From positions 124,001-188,000 of the forward strand of contig NZ_NEGJ01000005.1 in the NCBI RefSeq assembly GCF_002135415.1: DNA of 64,000 nt. Reading direction: 5' to 3'. The translations under genes were made by a program, and so were the position numbers. This DNA comes from Acinetobacter sp. ANC 3832 (GTDB lineage Bacteria > Pseudomonadota > Gammaproteobacteria > Pseudomonadales > Moraxellaceae). Shown piece after piece: positions 8,082-18,204 of this stretch (positions within the stretch are counted from its first letter, which is position 1; every line of letters starts with the position of its first letter). Under the pieces are notes generated by a model, which ran no database searches, had not been told where the DNA came from, and saw only the letters and a program-made list of their open reading frames with translations.

Positions 8082-9044
8082 TTATTTTTCTAGAATCGTA
8101 TACACCACGCCATTAATTACATCTGTCATTTTATCTAAATTGAGTTTTTCAACAGTATCATGCTCTGTGTGATAATTTTTATTCCTAAAAAAAGCAGTAT
8201 CCGTAATCATAATCGCAGGAATATCCTGATTCCAATAATTCATATGATCCGAAAAATCCACGCCTGAAATAAATGACGGCGAAATCAATTTTTGGCAATC
8301 CAATCGCTTTAATGATTGCATCGATTCACAATATTTTGTGGCATAGCCTCTTGAGCCAAAATTACTCACAGCACCAATAAAGTTTCCATGACTTGGATAG
8401 AACAGCCCTAATCCTTTAGGATATTCTTGTATGCTTTGATGACTAAAAAAACCAATCATTTCTAAGATAAATACAGCTTGAATCTGATCTTTTTGACTCA
8501 AAATTGATTTTGCATGTACAAAACTCCCCATGTTTTCTGTACGAAAATATGGAGGTTCTTCCAATGTATAAAAAACAAAATCCACATTGGTTTTAAGACG
8601 TGATTTATTACTTGCTAAAATTCGTGCAGTTTCAATCACACCAATCACACCCGAAGCATTGTCATCTGCACCCACAAAATTACCGTACACATCATAATGT
8701 GCTCCAACAATTACTTTCTTTGAATTTCCCGTATTCAAATGACAAATAACATTGCGATAATTTTTTTGTTCTACTAGATAATTTTGATATTCACAAGGTA
8801 AACCAAATTGTTCTAACTGCTTTTTCAAATACGCAGAAACACGATTCAACTCATCAATATTCTGATAATTACGATATGCATAAGGTTGAATAACATTCTG
8901 TAAATATGCTTTCAAACGATAAGTATCTGCTTGACGATGGATACTATTATCAGCCATCGCAGACACAGAATTTAGTGCAATGACGAGTACAACAAATATA
9001 AAGAGTACGTGACTAAAAAATTGACGATACAACTGAATAAACAT
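8082..9044 (-). CDS. M28-family zinc metallopeptidase, exported
   Basis: 320 aa from the ATG chosen here; a TTG six codons upstream is possible but less likely. A signal peptide occupies residues 1 to about 32 (FIFVVLVIALNSVSAMA). The M28 aminopeptidase fold is shown by VVGAHYDVYG (zinc His), GADDNASGVIG (bridging Asp), YTLEEPPYF (Glu pair) and DFSDHMNYW (last His). The likely role is periplasmic or secreted release of N-terminal amino acids; the substrate is unknown. The gene is alone and weakly initiated. Confidence 0.88.
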   Translation of the reverse strand: MFIQLYRQFFSHVLFIFVVLVIALNSVSAMADNSIHRQADTYRLKAYLQNVIQPYAYRNYQNIDELNRVSAYLKKQLEQFGLPCEYQNYLVEQKNYRNVICHLNTGNSKKVIVGAHYDVYGNFVGADDNASGVIGVIETARILASNKSRLKTNVDFVFYTLEEPPYFRTENMGSFVHAKSILSQKDQIQAVFILEMIGFFSHQSIQEYPKGLGLFYPSHGNFIGAVSNFGSRGYATKYCESMQSLKRLDCQKLISPSFISGVDFSDHMNYWNQDIPAIMITDTAFFRNKNYHTEHDTVEKLNLDKMTDVINGVVYTILEK

Positions 9045-9256
9045 AATTTTTAAAATTTCCAATCACTTTTAAATTTTCTTACTGAAAGATTTTTCACTTT
9101 TCTTCAAAAATCTTGGCTTTAATCATCATTCAATAAATCTATTTTTTATAAAAAACATCCACTAAATACATCTAATGAACAAAGTTAAGCCTTCTCATCC
9201 TGAGAAAGGTCAATATAGCGTTATAATAGCGAGAAAGCCACGACAGTATTTGTTTT

Positions 9257-9739
9257 ATGAAAATTCGTATTCTGACCATTGGTCAAAAAATGCCTGCATG
9301 GGTGCTGACGGGTTTTGAAGATTATTTCAAACGCATACAACCTTTTGTACAAACTCAAATCATTGAATTGCCGATGGCGAAACGTGGCAAAAATGACTCA
9401 GAAGCTGATATTTTAAAATACTGTCAAATTGAAGGTGAAAGCATTTTAAATGCCGTAAAAAGCAATGAAGTTTTAATTGCTTTAGAAGTTGGAGGCAAAG
9501 AATTCAGCACTGAAAAATTAGCGGATACGATGAAAGGATGGATGTTGGAAGGCAATGATGTGGTACTTGCCATCGGCGGTCCAGATGGGCACTCAGAAGC
9601 TGTACGTAAAGCTGCAGCGTGGCATTGGTCCCTTTCCAAACTTACACTCCCACATCCTCTTGTACGCGTTATGTTGATTGAGCAACTTTATCGTGCAATG
9701 AGTATTAATCATAACCACCCTTATCATCGCGCAGGATAG
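9257..9739 (+). CDS. rlmH: 23S rRNA pseudouridine-1915 N3-methyltransferase
   Basis: 160 aa, the usual size of this SPOUT-class enzyme, which methylates pseudouridine 1915 in helix 69 of 23S rRNA using S-adenosylmethionine. The SAM-binding trefoil knot is seen as LAIGGPDGHS (residues about 99-108) and the C-terminal LPHPLVRVMLIEQLYRAMSI. The start ATG gives the standard MKIRILTIGQK opening. It is not next to rsfS here, unlike in Escherichia coli. Confidence 0.97.
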   Translation: MKIRILTIGQKMPAWVLTGFEDYFKRIQPFVQTQIIELPMAKRGKNDSEADILKYCQIEGESILNAVKSNEVLIALEVGGKEFSTEKLADTMKGWMLEGNDVVLAIGGPDGHSEAVRKAAAWHWSLSKLTLPHPLVRVMLIEQLYRAMSINHNHPYHRAG

Positions 9740-9853
9740 AAATAAACGCATTAGCATTGCATTTATAAAACAATGTATTGAACTATAAATGCTTTATTTT
9801 AATGATATTTCTCTGCATGATCACTTTCTGCATTATAGATTAGGCGTATAGAC

Positions 9854-10630
9854 GTGAATTTACAGACACTCCCAGGTTTATTTATTTCTCATGGTTCACC
9901 CATGCTTGCGCTTAATCCTGAACAAGTGGGTCCTGCTCTTCAACGTTTGGGTTTCAATCTGCCTAAACCTCAAGCCATTGTAGTGATGTCTGCGCACTGG
10001 GAAAGTCAATCACTTGAGGTGAGTACTGCAACTCGCCCTGAGACTTGGCATGATTTCCGTGGTTTCCCCCAAGAACTCTATGAAATGCGCTATCCAGCAG
10101 CAGGTAATCCTCAATTTGCAGAAGAAATTCTACATTTATTCGCAGAAGCTCATATTCCTGCACATGCCAATAGTACACGCCCACGAGATCATGGCGTTTG
10201 GATGCCTTTATTGCATATGTACCCTGATGCAGATATTCCTGTGGTTGAAATTTCATTACCGATGAATATGGCTGCAGATGAAATTTATAAAATAGGTCAA
10301 ATCCTTGCGCCACTCCGTGAAAAGCAAATCTTACTGATTGGTTCAGGCAGTATTACCCATAATCTGCGTGAGCTTTCTTGGGATGGTGAAAACAAAGCAG
10401 TACCTGAATGGGCATCGGCATTTCGTAACTATGTGGTGAGCAAACTGAATCATGCCAATTTTGATGCTGTACTGGAATGGGACAGCATTCCGCATATGCA
10501 ACGTAACCATCCGACTTTGGAACATTTTGCTCCGCTATTTTTTGCAATGGGCACTGGTCATCGCTTTAGTATTGTGCACAGTAGTTTTTCGATGGGTGCT
10601 TTAGGCATGGACATTTATCGCTTCGATTAA
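9854..10630 (+). CDS. ygiD: DODA-type extradiol ring-cleavage dioxygenase (YgiD family)
   Basis: 258 aa from a GTG start. Class III extradiol dioxygenase; E. coli YgiD acts on 4,5-DOPA. Metal-binding and catalytic His lie in LFISHGSPML (about 10-19), VMSAHWES (about 45-52), STRPRDHGVW (about 107-116) and IGSGSITHNL (about 163-172). The physiological substrate is not known for this genus. The gene is monocistronic. A later in-frame ATG would cut into the first motif, so the GTG is accepted. Confidence 0.92.
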   Translation: MNLQTLPGLFISHGSPMLALNPEQVGPALQRLGFNLPKPQAIVVMSAHWESQSLEVSTATRPETWHDFRGFPQELYEMRYPAAGNPQFAEEILHLFAEAHIPAHANSTRPRDHGVWMPLLHMYPDADIPVVEISLPMNMAADEIYKIGQILAPLREKQILLIGSGSITHNLRELSWDGENKAVPEWASAFRNYVVSKLNHANFDAVLEWDSIPHMQRNHPTLEHFAPLFFAMGTGHRFSIVHSSFSMGALGMDIYRFD

Positions 10631-10765
10631 TCACTTTATGTAAAATAATGTACAAAAATTTGTTATATAGATACATATTGAAACTCAAAACTTAAAATCT
10701 ATTCATATCTTTTCAAGGTTTATGCTTTAAGCTAAGCTTAAGTTTTGTAATAAGTTATTTTAAAG

Positions 10766-11530
10766 ATGAAATTCAAATATTTAGCAATCGCATTATTTCC
10801 TTTAGCATTGGCTGCATGTCAATCAAGCAATATTAATACTGTTCGAGATACGCCTGTGAACGTAGTACAACAAGAAAATGCTGACAAAACATTAACTGCA
10901 TACCAGTGGTCTTATCAGCCACAAGGTTCTGATCGACCAATCGTTCTACACTTTGCAGAGAATCGTTTAAGTATTGAAACGGGTTGTAATAACCAAGGAA
11001 CTTCATGGAAAATTGAAGGCGGTAAACTGGTTACTTCAAACCTCATGTCAACCAATATGATGTGCCCACCTGCTTTAATGAAACAAGAAGCACTTTCAGG
11101 TAGTATTTTCCAAAATCAAGCCATTCCTTTTAGCATTGATGCTTCAAATCCTGATCAACCAACGTTAACTGTGACTGATGCCAAAGGTCAAAAATATGTC
11201 TTTACAGGTAAAATGACACCTGAAACTCAATACCAATCTCAAGGTGAAATTATCTTCCTTGAAATCTCACCAGAAACCAAACAATGTACTGGTGTTGCTA
11301 AACAAACGTGTTTACAAGTTCGTGAAATTAAATATGCTGACAATGGCGTTAAAACACAAGTAGATAAAGATTGGACTTTATTCTATGACCAAATTCAAGG
11401 CTATACGCATAACCCTGATCAACGCGTTATCTTACGTGTAAAACGCTATGAAATTAAAAATCCTGCAGCAGATCAGTCTAAATATGCTTATGTACATGAT
11501 TTGACTGTAGAACAAGCTTCAGTTAAATAA
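10766..11530 (+). CDS. META and DUF4377 domain lipoprotein
   Basis: 254 aa. The lipoprotein signal ends LAAC, with Cys18 as acylation site. An HslJ-like META domain (about 45-150; ETGCNNQGTSWKIEGG, STNMMCPPALMKQE) is followed by a DUF4377 domain (about 155-250; KQCTGVAKQTCLQVREIKYA, then GYTHNPDQRVILRVKRYEI). The fusion is common in this genus. META proteins are linked with outer-membrane stress and antibiotic tolerance in enterics, but the role here is inferred only. Confidence 0.9.
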   Translation: MKFKYLAIALFPLALAACQSSNINTVRDTPVNVVQQENADKTLTAYQWSYQPQGSDRPIVLHFAENRLSIETGCNNQGTSWKIEGGKLVTSNLMSTNMMCPPALMKQEALSGSIFQNQAIPFSIDASNPDQPTLTVTDAKGQKYVFTGKMTPETQYQSQGEIIFLEISPETKQCTGVAKQTCLQVREIKYADNGVKTQVDKDWTLFYDQIQGYTHNPDQRVILRVKRYEIKNPAADQSKYAYVHDLTVEQASVK

Positions 11531-11625
11531 TCTTGATTCAATTAGGCATACTGCATAAGTATTTATTTTTCTTTAAAGAGGAAATGCTAAGACTTTTATT
11601 CAAAATGTTTGATTGAGGATAAATA

Positions 11626-11655
11626 AAAAAACCGATGCAAATGCATCGGTTTTTT
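11626..11655. terminator. Bidirectional terminator
   Basis: A 14-bp perfect stem (11626-11639 with 11642-11655) with A and T tracts in both arms lies between the convergent META lipoprotein gene and gdhA and can serve both. Confidence 0.92.
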
Positions 11656-11677
11656 AACTTATTCTAAATTTTAAAAC

Positions 11678-13021
11678 TTAGAACACGCCTTGCGCTAACA
11701 TTGCATCAGCAACTTTTACGAAACCAGCAATATTTGCACCATCAACATAGTTCACAGAACCATCTTCTTTAGTACCGTATTTTACGCAGTTGCGATGAAT
11801 TTCTTTCATAATCGCATGTAAACGCTCATCAACTTCTTCAAATGTCCAACCCAAACGAAGTGAGTTTTGTGACATTTCAAGACCTGAAGTTGCTACACCA
11901 CCTGCGTTTGAAGCTTTACCTGGTGCATACAGAATTTTTGCTTCAACGAATTTTTCAACAGCTTCTAAAGTTGAAGGCATATTTGCACCTTCAGCCACAC
12001 AGAATGCGCCATTTGCAATCAGAGTCACTGCATCTTCTTCTGTTAACTCATTTTGAGTTGCACATGGAAGCGCGATATCACACTTAATTGCCCAAGGACG
12101 TTGACCTTCAAGATATTCAAAACCATGCTTAGAAGCAAATTCTGAAATACGGCCACGTTTTACATTTTTAAGTTCCATCACTTCGAGTAGAAGCTCATTG
12201 GTGAAACCATCTTTAAGATAAACCGTACCATTAGAGTCAGAAAGTGAAACCACTTTTGCACCTAAATACATTGCTTTTTCAGCTGCAAATTGAGCTACAT
12301 TGCCTGAACCAGAAACAGTAACAATTTTGCCTTGGAAGCTTTCGCCACGCGTTTTTAGCATTTCTTCAGCAAAATAAACTGTACCAAAACCTGTCGCTTC
12401 AGGACGTGCTAAAGAACCACCGAAAGATAGACCTTTACCAGTAAATACACATGAAGTGTCATTGCTGAGCTTCTTCATCATACCAGCCATATAGCCCACT
12501 TCACGGCCACCAACACCAATATCACCCGCAGGGATATCTGTGTTTGAACCAAGGTGACGATATAACTCTACGATTAAAGCTTGGCAAAAACGCATTACTT
12601 CGCCTTCAGACTTACCTTTAGGGTCAAAGTCCGAACCACCTTTACCACCACCCATAGGGAGTGTTGTTAATGCATTTTTAAATGTTTGTTCAAAACCTAA
12701 AAACTTAAGAATTGAAAGGTTCACAGATGGGTGAAAACGCATTCCACCTTTGAATGGACCAATTGCAGAATTGTATTGAACACGGAAAGCACGGTTCACT
12801 TGAGTTTGACCTTTATCGTCAATCCAAGAAACACGGAACTGAATAGCACGCTCTGGCTCTACTAAACGTTCAAGCAAACCGTAATCTGCATATTGTGGGT
12901 TCTTTTCAATGAATGGCCACAAACTGGTCATTACTTCCTCAACCGCTTGTAAAAATTCTGGTTGATTTGGATCACGTGCTTTGACGTAATTTAAGAAGTC
13001 ATTCAGGTTAGTATATTTCAA
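11678..13021 (-). CDS. gdhA: NADP-dependent glutamate dehydrogenase
   Basis: 447 aa, the length of the hexameric small-subunit class. It aminates 2-oxoglutarate to glutamate with NADPH. The PMGGGKGGSDFDPKGKSEGE segment holds the catalytic Lys region and glutamate site; the dinucleotide fold is at VTVSGSGNVAQFAAEK. The class and length match NADP-specific GdhA. It draws on 2-oxoglutarate, the substrate of the sucAB complex encoded later in the window. It is convergent with the META lipoprotein gene and has its own 5' region of about 350 bp facing rsxB. Confidence 0.96.
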   Translation of the reverse strand: MKYTNLNDFLNYVKARDPNQPEFLQAVEEVMTSLWPFIEKNPQYADYGLLERLVEPERAIQFRVSWIDDKGQTQVNRAFRVQYNSAIGPFKGGMRFHPSVNLSILKFLGFEQTFKNALTTLPMGGGKGGSDFDPKGKSEGEVMRFCQALIVELYRHLGSNTDIPAGDIGVGGREVGYMAGMMKKLSNDTSCVFTGKGLSFGGSLARPEATGFGTVYFAEEMLKTRGESFQGKIVTVSGSGNVAQFAAEKAMYLGAKVVSLSDSNGTVYLKDGFTNELLLEVMELKNVKRGRISEFASKHGFEYLEGQRPWAIKCDIALPCATQNELTEEDAVTLIANGAFCVAEGANMPSTLEAVEKFVEAKILYAPGKASNAGGVATSGLEMSQNSLRLGWTFEEVDERLHAIMKEIHRNCVKYGTKEDGSVNYVDGANIAGFVKVADAMLAQGVF

Positions 13022-13372
13022 CGCTCAATCCTCAGCAGAAGGGTGAATCAAAATTGGTCAAATAATTCAAAAGAATGATATATTTTGGCGCAAAGTATTT
13101 AATATCTTTTGTAAACAATCTACAACACTTTTTAAAAAGTATTTTTCAATAATCTTTTATTTCAATAACTTATTTTTCAATCCCAAGCGTCATTTCTGTC
13201 AATTTGATCTCATTTTGTTAACAATTACATTGGTATTTTTGCTCATAAATAGCGCATTTTTAGCCCAAAATTAGCGCACACAAAAGCACGTGAAATCGTG
13301 CTAAAATTTACTGCATTTTTTGAAATTCATATTTCAAAAACCTCTTGGTTTCTTATAAGTTTTTTTCCTCAC
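13022..13372. other. Divergent intergenic region gdhA / rsxB
   Basis: 351 bp, AT-rich. A small hairpin AGCACG-TGAAAT-CGTGCT lies at 13285-13302, and two TAGCGCA direct repeats lie near 13249 and 13272. No promoter can be called with confidence. An in-frame GTG at 13298 could extend rsxB into this region. Confidence 0.4.
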
Positions 13373-14185
13373 ATGAATCTCCAAATTTCTCTCATTCAAC
13401 AAATTGATGCTCTACTTCCACAAACACAATGTGGATTATGTGGACATAGAGACGGTTGCCTACCTTATGCAAAATCGATTGTTGAAGGTGAAGAAGCAAA
13501 CAAATGCATCCCAGGTGGGCAACCTGTCGCAGATGCCTTGGCACAATTGCTCAACCGCCCTATTTTAGTGGCTGAAGAAAGTGTATGGCCAATTCAATTG
13601 GATGGTCGTCCACAACGTATGAAAGCCGTGATTCGTGAAGAAGAATGTATTGGTTGTACCAAATGCATTAGTGCCTGCCCTGTAGATGCTATTATTGGCA
13701 GTGGCAAACTCATGCACAGCATCCTCACCGACTTATGTACAGGCTGTGAATTGTGTATTCCACCTTGTCCTGTAGATTGCATTGATTTAGTTGAAGACCT
13801 ACAACCTGTACCAACTGAAAGCATACAAATTGCTGAACAAAATGATTTACGCAATCGTTATTACTCACATATTCAACGTGAAGAAAATCGACGAGTTACT
13901 CGTAAAGGTCCAGTCGTCCGTGCTGAAATTGACACAGAATTATTTGCCCAATTCTCTCAACAAAATCATGCTGTCCCTGCAATCGAAATGGTTGAAAAAG
14001 TTGATTTGTCATTTAAAGTCGACGCTAAAACTACGATTGAATTGGCTAAATTTAGAACCCAAATTAAGAAATTAGAAAAGCAGTTGAGTGTGCGTGCTGA
14101 TGCAAAAAAACAGCAACAACTCAACGAGCTACAACAACAATTGTTTGCTTTGCAAGGTGAATTTTCACGAGGAGAGTTATCGTGA
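13373..14185 (+). CDS. rsxB: Orphan RsxB/RnfB-type iron-sulfur protein with C-terminal coiled coil
   Basis: 270 aa from ATG 13373. A four-Cys cluster ([10 protein letters not shown], then CIPGG) of the RnfB N-terminal type is followed by two ferredoxin motifs ([14 protein letters not shown] and [14 protein letters not shown]). A Gln/Lys-rich coiled coil ends the protein (about 215-268). Other RnfB proteins carry an N-terminal membrane helix, which this start lacks. An upstream GTG (13298) would add 25 hydrophobic-leaning residues, but has no ribosome binding site. No rsxA, C, D, G or E is adjacent. It overlaps nth by 4 bp. Confidence 0.9.
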   Translation: MNLQISLIQQIDALLPQTQCGLCGHRDGCLPYAKSIVEGEEANKCIPGGQPVADALAQLLNRPILVAEESVWPIQLDGRPQRMKAVIREEECIGCTKCISACPVDAIIGSGKLMHSILTDLCTGCELCIPPCPVDCIDLVEDLQPVPTESIQIAEQNDLRNRYYSHIQREENRRVTRKGPVVRAEIDTELFAQFSQQNHAVPAIEMVEKVDLSFKVDAKTTIELAKFRTQIKKLEKQLSVRADAKKQQQLNELQQQLFALQGEFSRGELS

Positions 14186-14871
14186 CTGTAAAAAATATGA
14201 CGAAGAAACAAATTCAAATTTTCTTTGAACGATTAAGAGCACAACGTCCACATCCTGAAACTGAATTAAACTATTCAAACCCATTTGAATTATTGGTTGC
14301 AGTGACGCTATCAGCACAAGCAACCGATGTCAGTGTGAATAAAGCCACAGATAAGCTTTTCCCTATCGCAAATACACCTGAAGCCATTTATGCTCTAGAT
14401 GTCGATGGTTTAAAGGAATATATCAAAACCATCGGTTTATATAATTCCAAAGCTGAAAATGTAATCAAAACATGTAAAATATTGATTGATAAACACAATA
14501 GCCAAGTTCCAGATAATCGTGCTGATTTAGAAGCATTACCTGGAGTGGGACGAAAAACTGCCAATGTTGTTTTAAATACTGCTTTTGGTCAACCAACGAT
14601 GGCGGTTGATACTCATATTTTCCGTGTTGGGAACCGTACGGGACTGGCTGTAGGTAAAAATGTACTTGAAGTTGAAGAGCGACTCATTAAAGTCATTCCT
14701 AAAGAATTTATTCTTGATTCACATCATTGGCTGATTTTACACGGACGTTATTGTTGTATTGCACGCAAGCCAAAATGTGCTGAATGCATTGTATCTGATG
14801 TCTGTAACTGGCCAGAACGTTATGAATTTGGTGCGCCACGCCCCATTAAAATCAAAGAAGTTGATGCCTAG
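14182..14871 (+). CDS. nth: Endonuclease III (DNA glycosylase/AP lyase)
   Basis: 229 aa, GTG start overlapping the rsxB stop (GTGA) with AGGAG seven bases upstream. It removes oxidised pyrimidines and nicks the strand. The helix-hairpin-helix is [12 protein letters not shown] with the catalytic Lys, the catalytic Asp is in [14 protein letters not shown], and the 4Fe-4S loop has the C-x6-C-x2-C-x5-C spacing beginning [12 protein letters not shown]. Co-transcription with rsxB, as in enterics where nth follows the rsx operon, may couple electron supply to the cluster enzyme; that is inference. Confidence 0.97.
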   Translation: MTVKNMTKKQIQIFFERLRAQRPHPETELNYSNPFELLVAVTLSAQATDVSVNKATDKLFPIANTPEAIYALDVDGLKEYIKTIGLYNSKAENVIKTCKILIDKHNSQVPDNRADLEALPGVGRKTANVVLNTAFGQPTMAVDTHIFRVGNRTGLAVGKNVLEVEERLIKVIPKEFILDSHHWLILHGRYCCIARKPKCAECIVSDVCNWPERYEFGAPRPIKIKEVDA

Positions 14872-14932
14872 ACTTAAATATTCTTTTTGAGACAGCTTTA
14901 TTTTAAAACTGCCTCTTGATGCAAAATATTGA

Positions 14933-15166
14933 TTACCGCTTCTTATTTTCCTGCTCTTTTTGAGCCATTTTCTTTTTCATTTCTTCAAGCTTTTCCCATT
15001 CTTTCGCCAATTCAGGATGAACTTTATAATTTCCTGAATTTCTCATTTCACGACGTTGCTGAGCTTCATCTTTTTGTGCTTTACGCAATAATTTAAAACT
15101 CATGAAAATTAGACCAAGTAAAACGACAACACTTAAAATGACCATAGCCACTAATGCGATTTTCAT
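14933..15166 (-). CDS. Small hypothetical membrane protein
   Basis: 77 aa. One N-terminal membrane helix (residues about 4-27) is followed by a strongly charged Lys/Glu/Arg-rich cytosolic tail that can form a coiled coil (about 50-77, ending with repeated Lys and Glu). I recognise no family. It lies downstream of adk on the same strand beyond the adk terminator, convergent with nth. Confidence 0.7.
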   Translation of the reverse strand: MKIALVAMVILSVVVLLGLIFMSFKLLRKAQKDEAQQRREMRNSGNYKVHPELAKEWEKLEEMKKKMAQKEQENKKR

Positions 15167-15182
15167 TGACCTAATATCCTAG

Positions 15183-15218
15183 CAAAAAAAAGAGACCTAA
15201 TATGAATCAGGTCTCTTT
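15183..15218 (-). terminator. Terminator of adk
   Basis: AAAGAGACCT (15189-15198) pairs with AGGTCTCTTT (15209-15218); on the minus strand it is followed by eight T. Confidence 0.9.
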
Positions 15219-15268
15219 CAAAGTCAAAACTTCAAAGCAAAGTTTTAACCTTTTTATTAGATCAGAAA

Positions 15269-15934
<666 letters not shown>

Positions 15935-15999
15935 TCATTTAAAACAATATGTACGACACCTTGCACTATGCCAATTGATTGACATAGCATGGCATCTAA

Positions 16000-17316
16000 T
16001 TATATGAAAACCAAAAATAAATGTATTAAACCAGCAAAAAATCCAGTGACGCCACCCAGCACGATTAAAATCCATTCGTCTTCCTGAAAAGCAGGACGTA
16101 ATAAATTTTGAAACTCTTTAGGTGTCAACTCACTAATTCGATCGCGGAACATTTGAAAGATTTTCTGCGCGCGGCTCGCGTTAAAGGCTGGGTCGCTTAC
16201 AGGCACCATGGTAATTTCAATAGAACGATCAATCAAGTCTGTTTTTAGTTTAGCATATTCACTTGGACCTATTGACAGCTGTAATGCAGTTCGAATGAGT
16301 GGTGATTCCATAATGACATTGACGTGTCTTTTCACAATACGACGTGTTTTGTCTTTTTTAGTTCCATACATCATTTCAGTCATGATGGATTTTAGCGTAA
16401 TTAGGTCTTCCGTGACTACACTTGCGAACACATCAGAAACCTCTTCCTGACGCTTCATAAATGCACCTTGTACATTATATGTCCCAATACGTGGAACAAC
16501 TGGCTTAATCCATGGAAATTTATGATCTTTTGTACGCTCAAAAAACTGTGGATAGCGAATATAATGGGGTTCTACTGGGTTAAATACCATCCAAATAGCA
16601 ATCCAGTTGGTTAAGAAACCCCAGATCGCAGCAAAGAATGGAACAGTCCAATGTTGTGGTACGAAAACGTATACAAACATTTGAATAAAACCAAAACCCA
16701 CACCAATTAATGCACTAATATGCCAAATAAAATTGATCTCTTTTTGACCAACCTTTAAGAACATTCGCACCATTAATTTACGATCGCCTTCCATTTGACG
16801 GACGATCATTTCCTTCATATCAACAAGTGACTCAACGTTCATGGTCAGTTCGGTCACTAATCCACGTAGAATTGCAGGCATCTGATTATGTGCTTGCGAA
16901 TAAATTCTACGTTTAATTGAATAAGGCAAATTTTCCCAAAGCACTGCATTCCGATCGAGCATGACTTCGTCAATCAAATGTTCAAGTTCAAAACCGACCT
17001 GTTCGCCAATAATACGTGCCATGTCTTCAGGTTCCATGGCATTCAAAAATTCGTTTAACGAACCTAGTTTGGACAACGTATTATCTGTAATAATCCCCGA
17101 AATACGCCCCGCTTTTCGCGGAACAATGCCTTGCCAACCCACAGGTAGTGGACCAATATGGAATCCCCAAAATTTAATTGGGTAAAACACCATTTTCAAA
17201 GCCATCCACACATGTGCCCAAGTCACAAATGCAGTTACTGGGATAATACTTAATATTGCAAGATGATCTGGTCGATTCAAAAAAGCTTGCCACAAATCAC
17301 TAACATATTCGAACAT
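16000..17316 (-). CDS. DUF445 family membrane protein
   Basis: 438 aa. There is a membrane segment near the N-terminus (about 20-45), two in the middle (about 198-245, IGVGFGFIQMFVYVF and FFAAIWGFLTNWIAIWMVF) and one at the C-terminus (about 418-437). The soluble parts are helical with the repeated NEFLNAM / VFASVVTEDL type seen in DUF445 (YjiN/YheB-like) proteins. The function of the family is unknown. It lies upstream of adk on the same strand with a gap of 77 bp. Confidence 0.88.
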   Translation of the reverse strand: MFEYVSDLWQAFLNRPDHLAILSIIPVTAFVTWAHVWMALKMVFYPIKFWGFHIGPLPVGWQGIVPRKAGRISGIITDNTLSKLGSLNEFLNAMEPEDMARIIGEQVGFELEHLIDEVMLDRNAVLWENLPYSIKRRIYSQAHNQMPAILRGLVTELTMNVESLVDMKEMIVRQMEGDRKLMVRMFLKVGQKEINFIWHISALIGVGFGFIQMFVYVFVPQHWTVPFFAAIWGFLTNWIAIWMVFNPVEPHYIRYPQFFERTKDHKFPWIKPVVPRIGTYNVQGAFMKRQEEVSDVFASVVTEDLITLKSIMTEMMYGTKKDKTRRIVKRHVNVIMESPLIRTALQLSIGPSEYAKLKTDLIDRSIEITMVPVSDPAFNASRAQKIFQMFRDRISELTPKEFQNLLRPAFQEDEWILIVLGGVTGFFAGLIHLFLVFI

Positions 17317-17378
17317 GCATGACTCTCATATTTATTTCTATTTGCGGTCGTATGTACGGTATAAAATCATCATTAAAT

Positions 17379-17897
17379 CTAAAAACCCACACTCAAGGTG
17401 TAAGTAAATTGGATTTGTGGACGGGTTTCTAAAATCATATTACCACGGCTGTCATGCAGTTCACTTCCTGCCCCCATCCCCACACTAAAAGTACTGAGTC
17501 TATCTTTATTCAATAAAACATAAGACAAGTCTACACCTGCACCATATTGTACTTCATCACTATTATCGACTTTTTTACTTTTTAATGAACCACCATATAC
17601 CCCAAGGTAGTAACCATTTTTATCTGTGCCCGTCAAAATAACTGGATAGCGAAAACCAACTTGACCACCAAATTCATGATCCCCATTGATAAAAGCACCG
17701 ACTTTGGCGTAAGCAATTCCATATGGATTAACCCATTCAGCATTCACATGAGCCAGTTTCATGGTCATCCCAGCACCGACATTCCATGTTGAAGCATCGC
17801 TAGATTTTAATTTAGCTTCTGGTAAATATTCTGCGAAATCTGCGTGAGCAAAACTCCCTACTGCAGCAAGTAACATAAAGGGAAAGATTTTTCTCAT
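17379..17897 (-). CDS. Hypothetical outer-membrane beta-barrel protein
   Basis: 172 aa from the ATG preceded by GGAG six bases upstream; an ATG four codons earlier lies before that ribosome binding site. A signal peptide ends AHA (about residue 19). The mature part alternates polar and hydrophobic residues with Gly/Tyr-rich turns and ends in FTYTLSVGF, a terminal Phe of the kind recognised by the BAM complex. No named family is recognised, though its general design is like YfaZ-type small barrels. Confidence 0.72.
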   Translation of the reverse strand: MRKIFPFMLLAAVGSFAHADFAEYLPEAKLKSSDASTWNVGAGMTMKLAHVNAEWVNPYGIAYAKVGAFINGDHEFGGQVGFRYPVILTGTDKNGYYLGVYGGSLKSKKVDNSDEVQYGAGVDLSYVLLNKDRLSTFSVGMGAGSELHDSRGNMILETRPQIQFTYTLSVGF

Positions 17898-18204
17898 TAT
17901 TTTCTCCATTGTCCCTAACTTTTTTGGGTCAAATTTAATTATCCTTAATTTTTGACTTTAACAGAATTATTCCTCTACTCATATACAAAAGCATGGAAAT
18001 TTACTGTCTACAAAGTCAAAGTATGTTCAAGTTTAGTGGTAAATATTTAATATTTTTACTCTCATTTTGGGTAAGTATTTCATCATTGAACCATCACATT
18101 GTACCAACAAACTATTTTATTTAATTTTCAAATCTTTCTCACAATTCTAAGGTAAAATAGCCCGCCCTGCATAATCCCCTTAGAGTTTAATAAGCCGACG
18201 ACGT

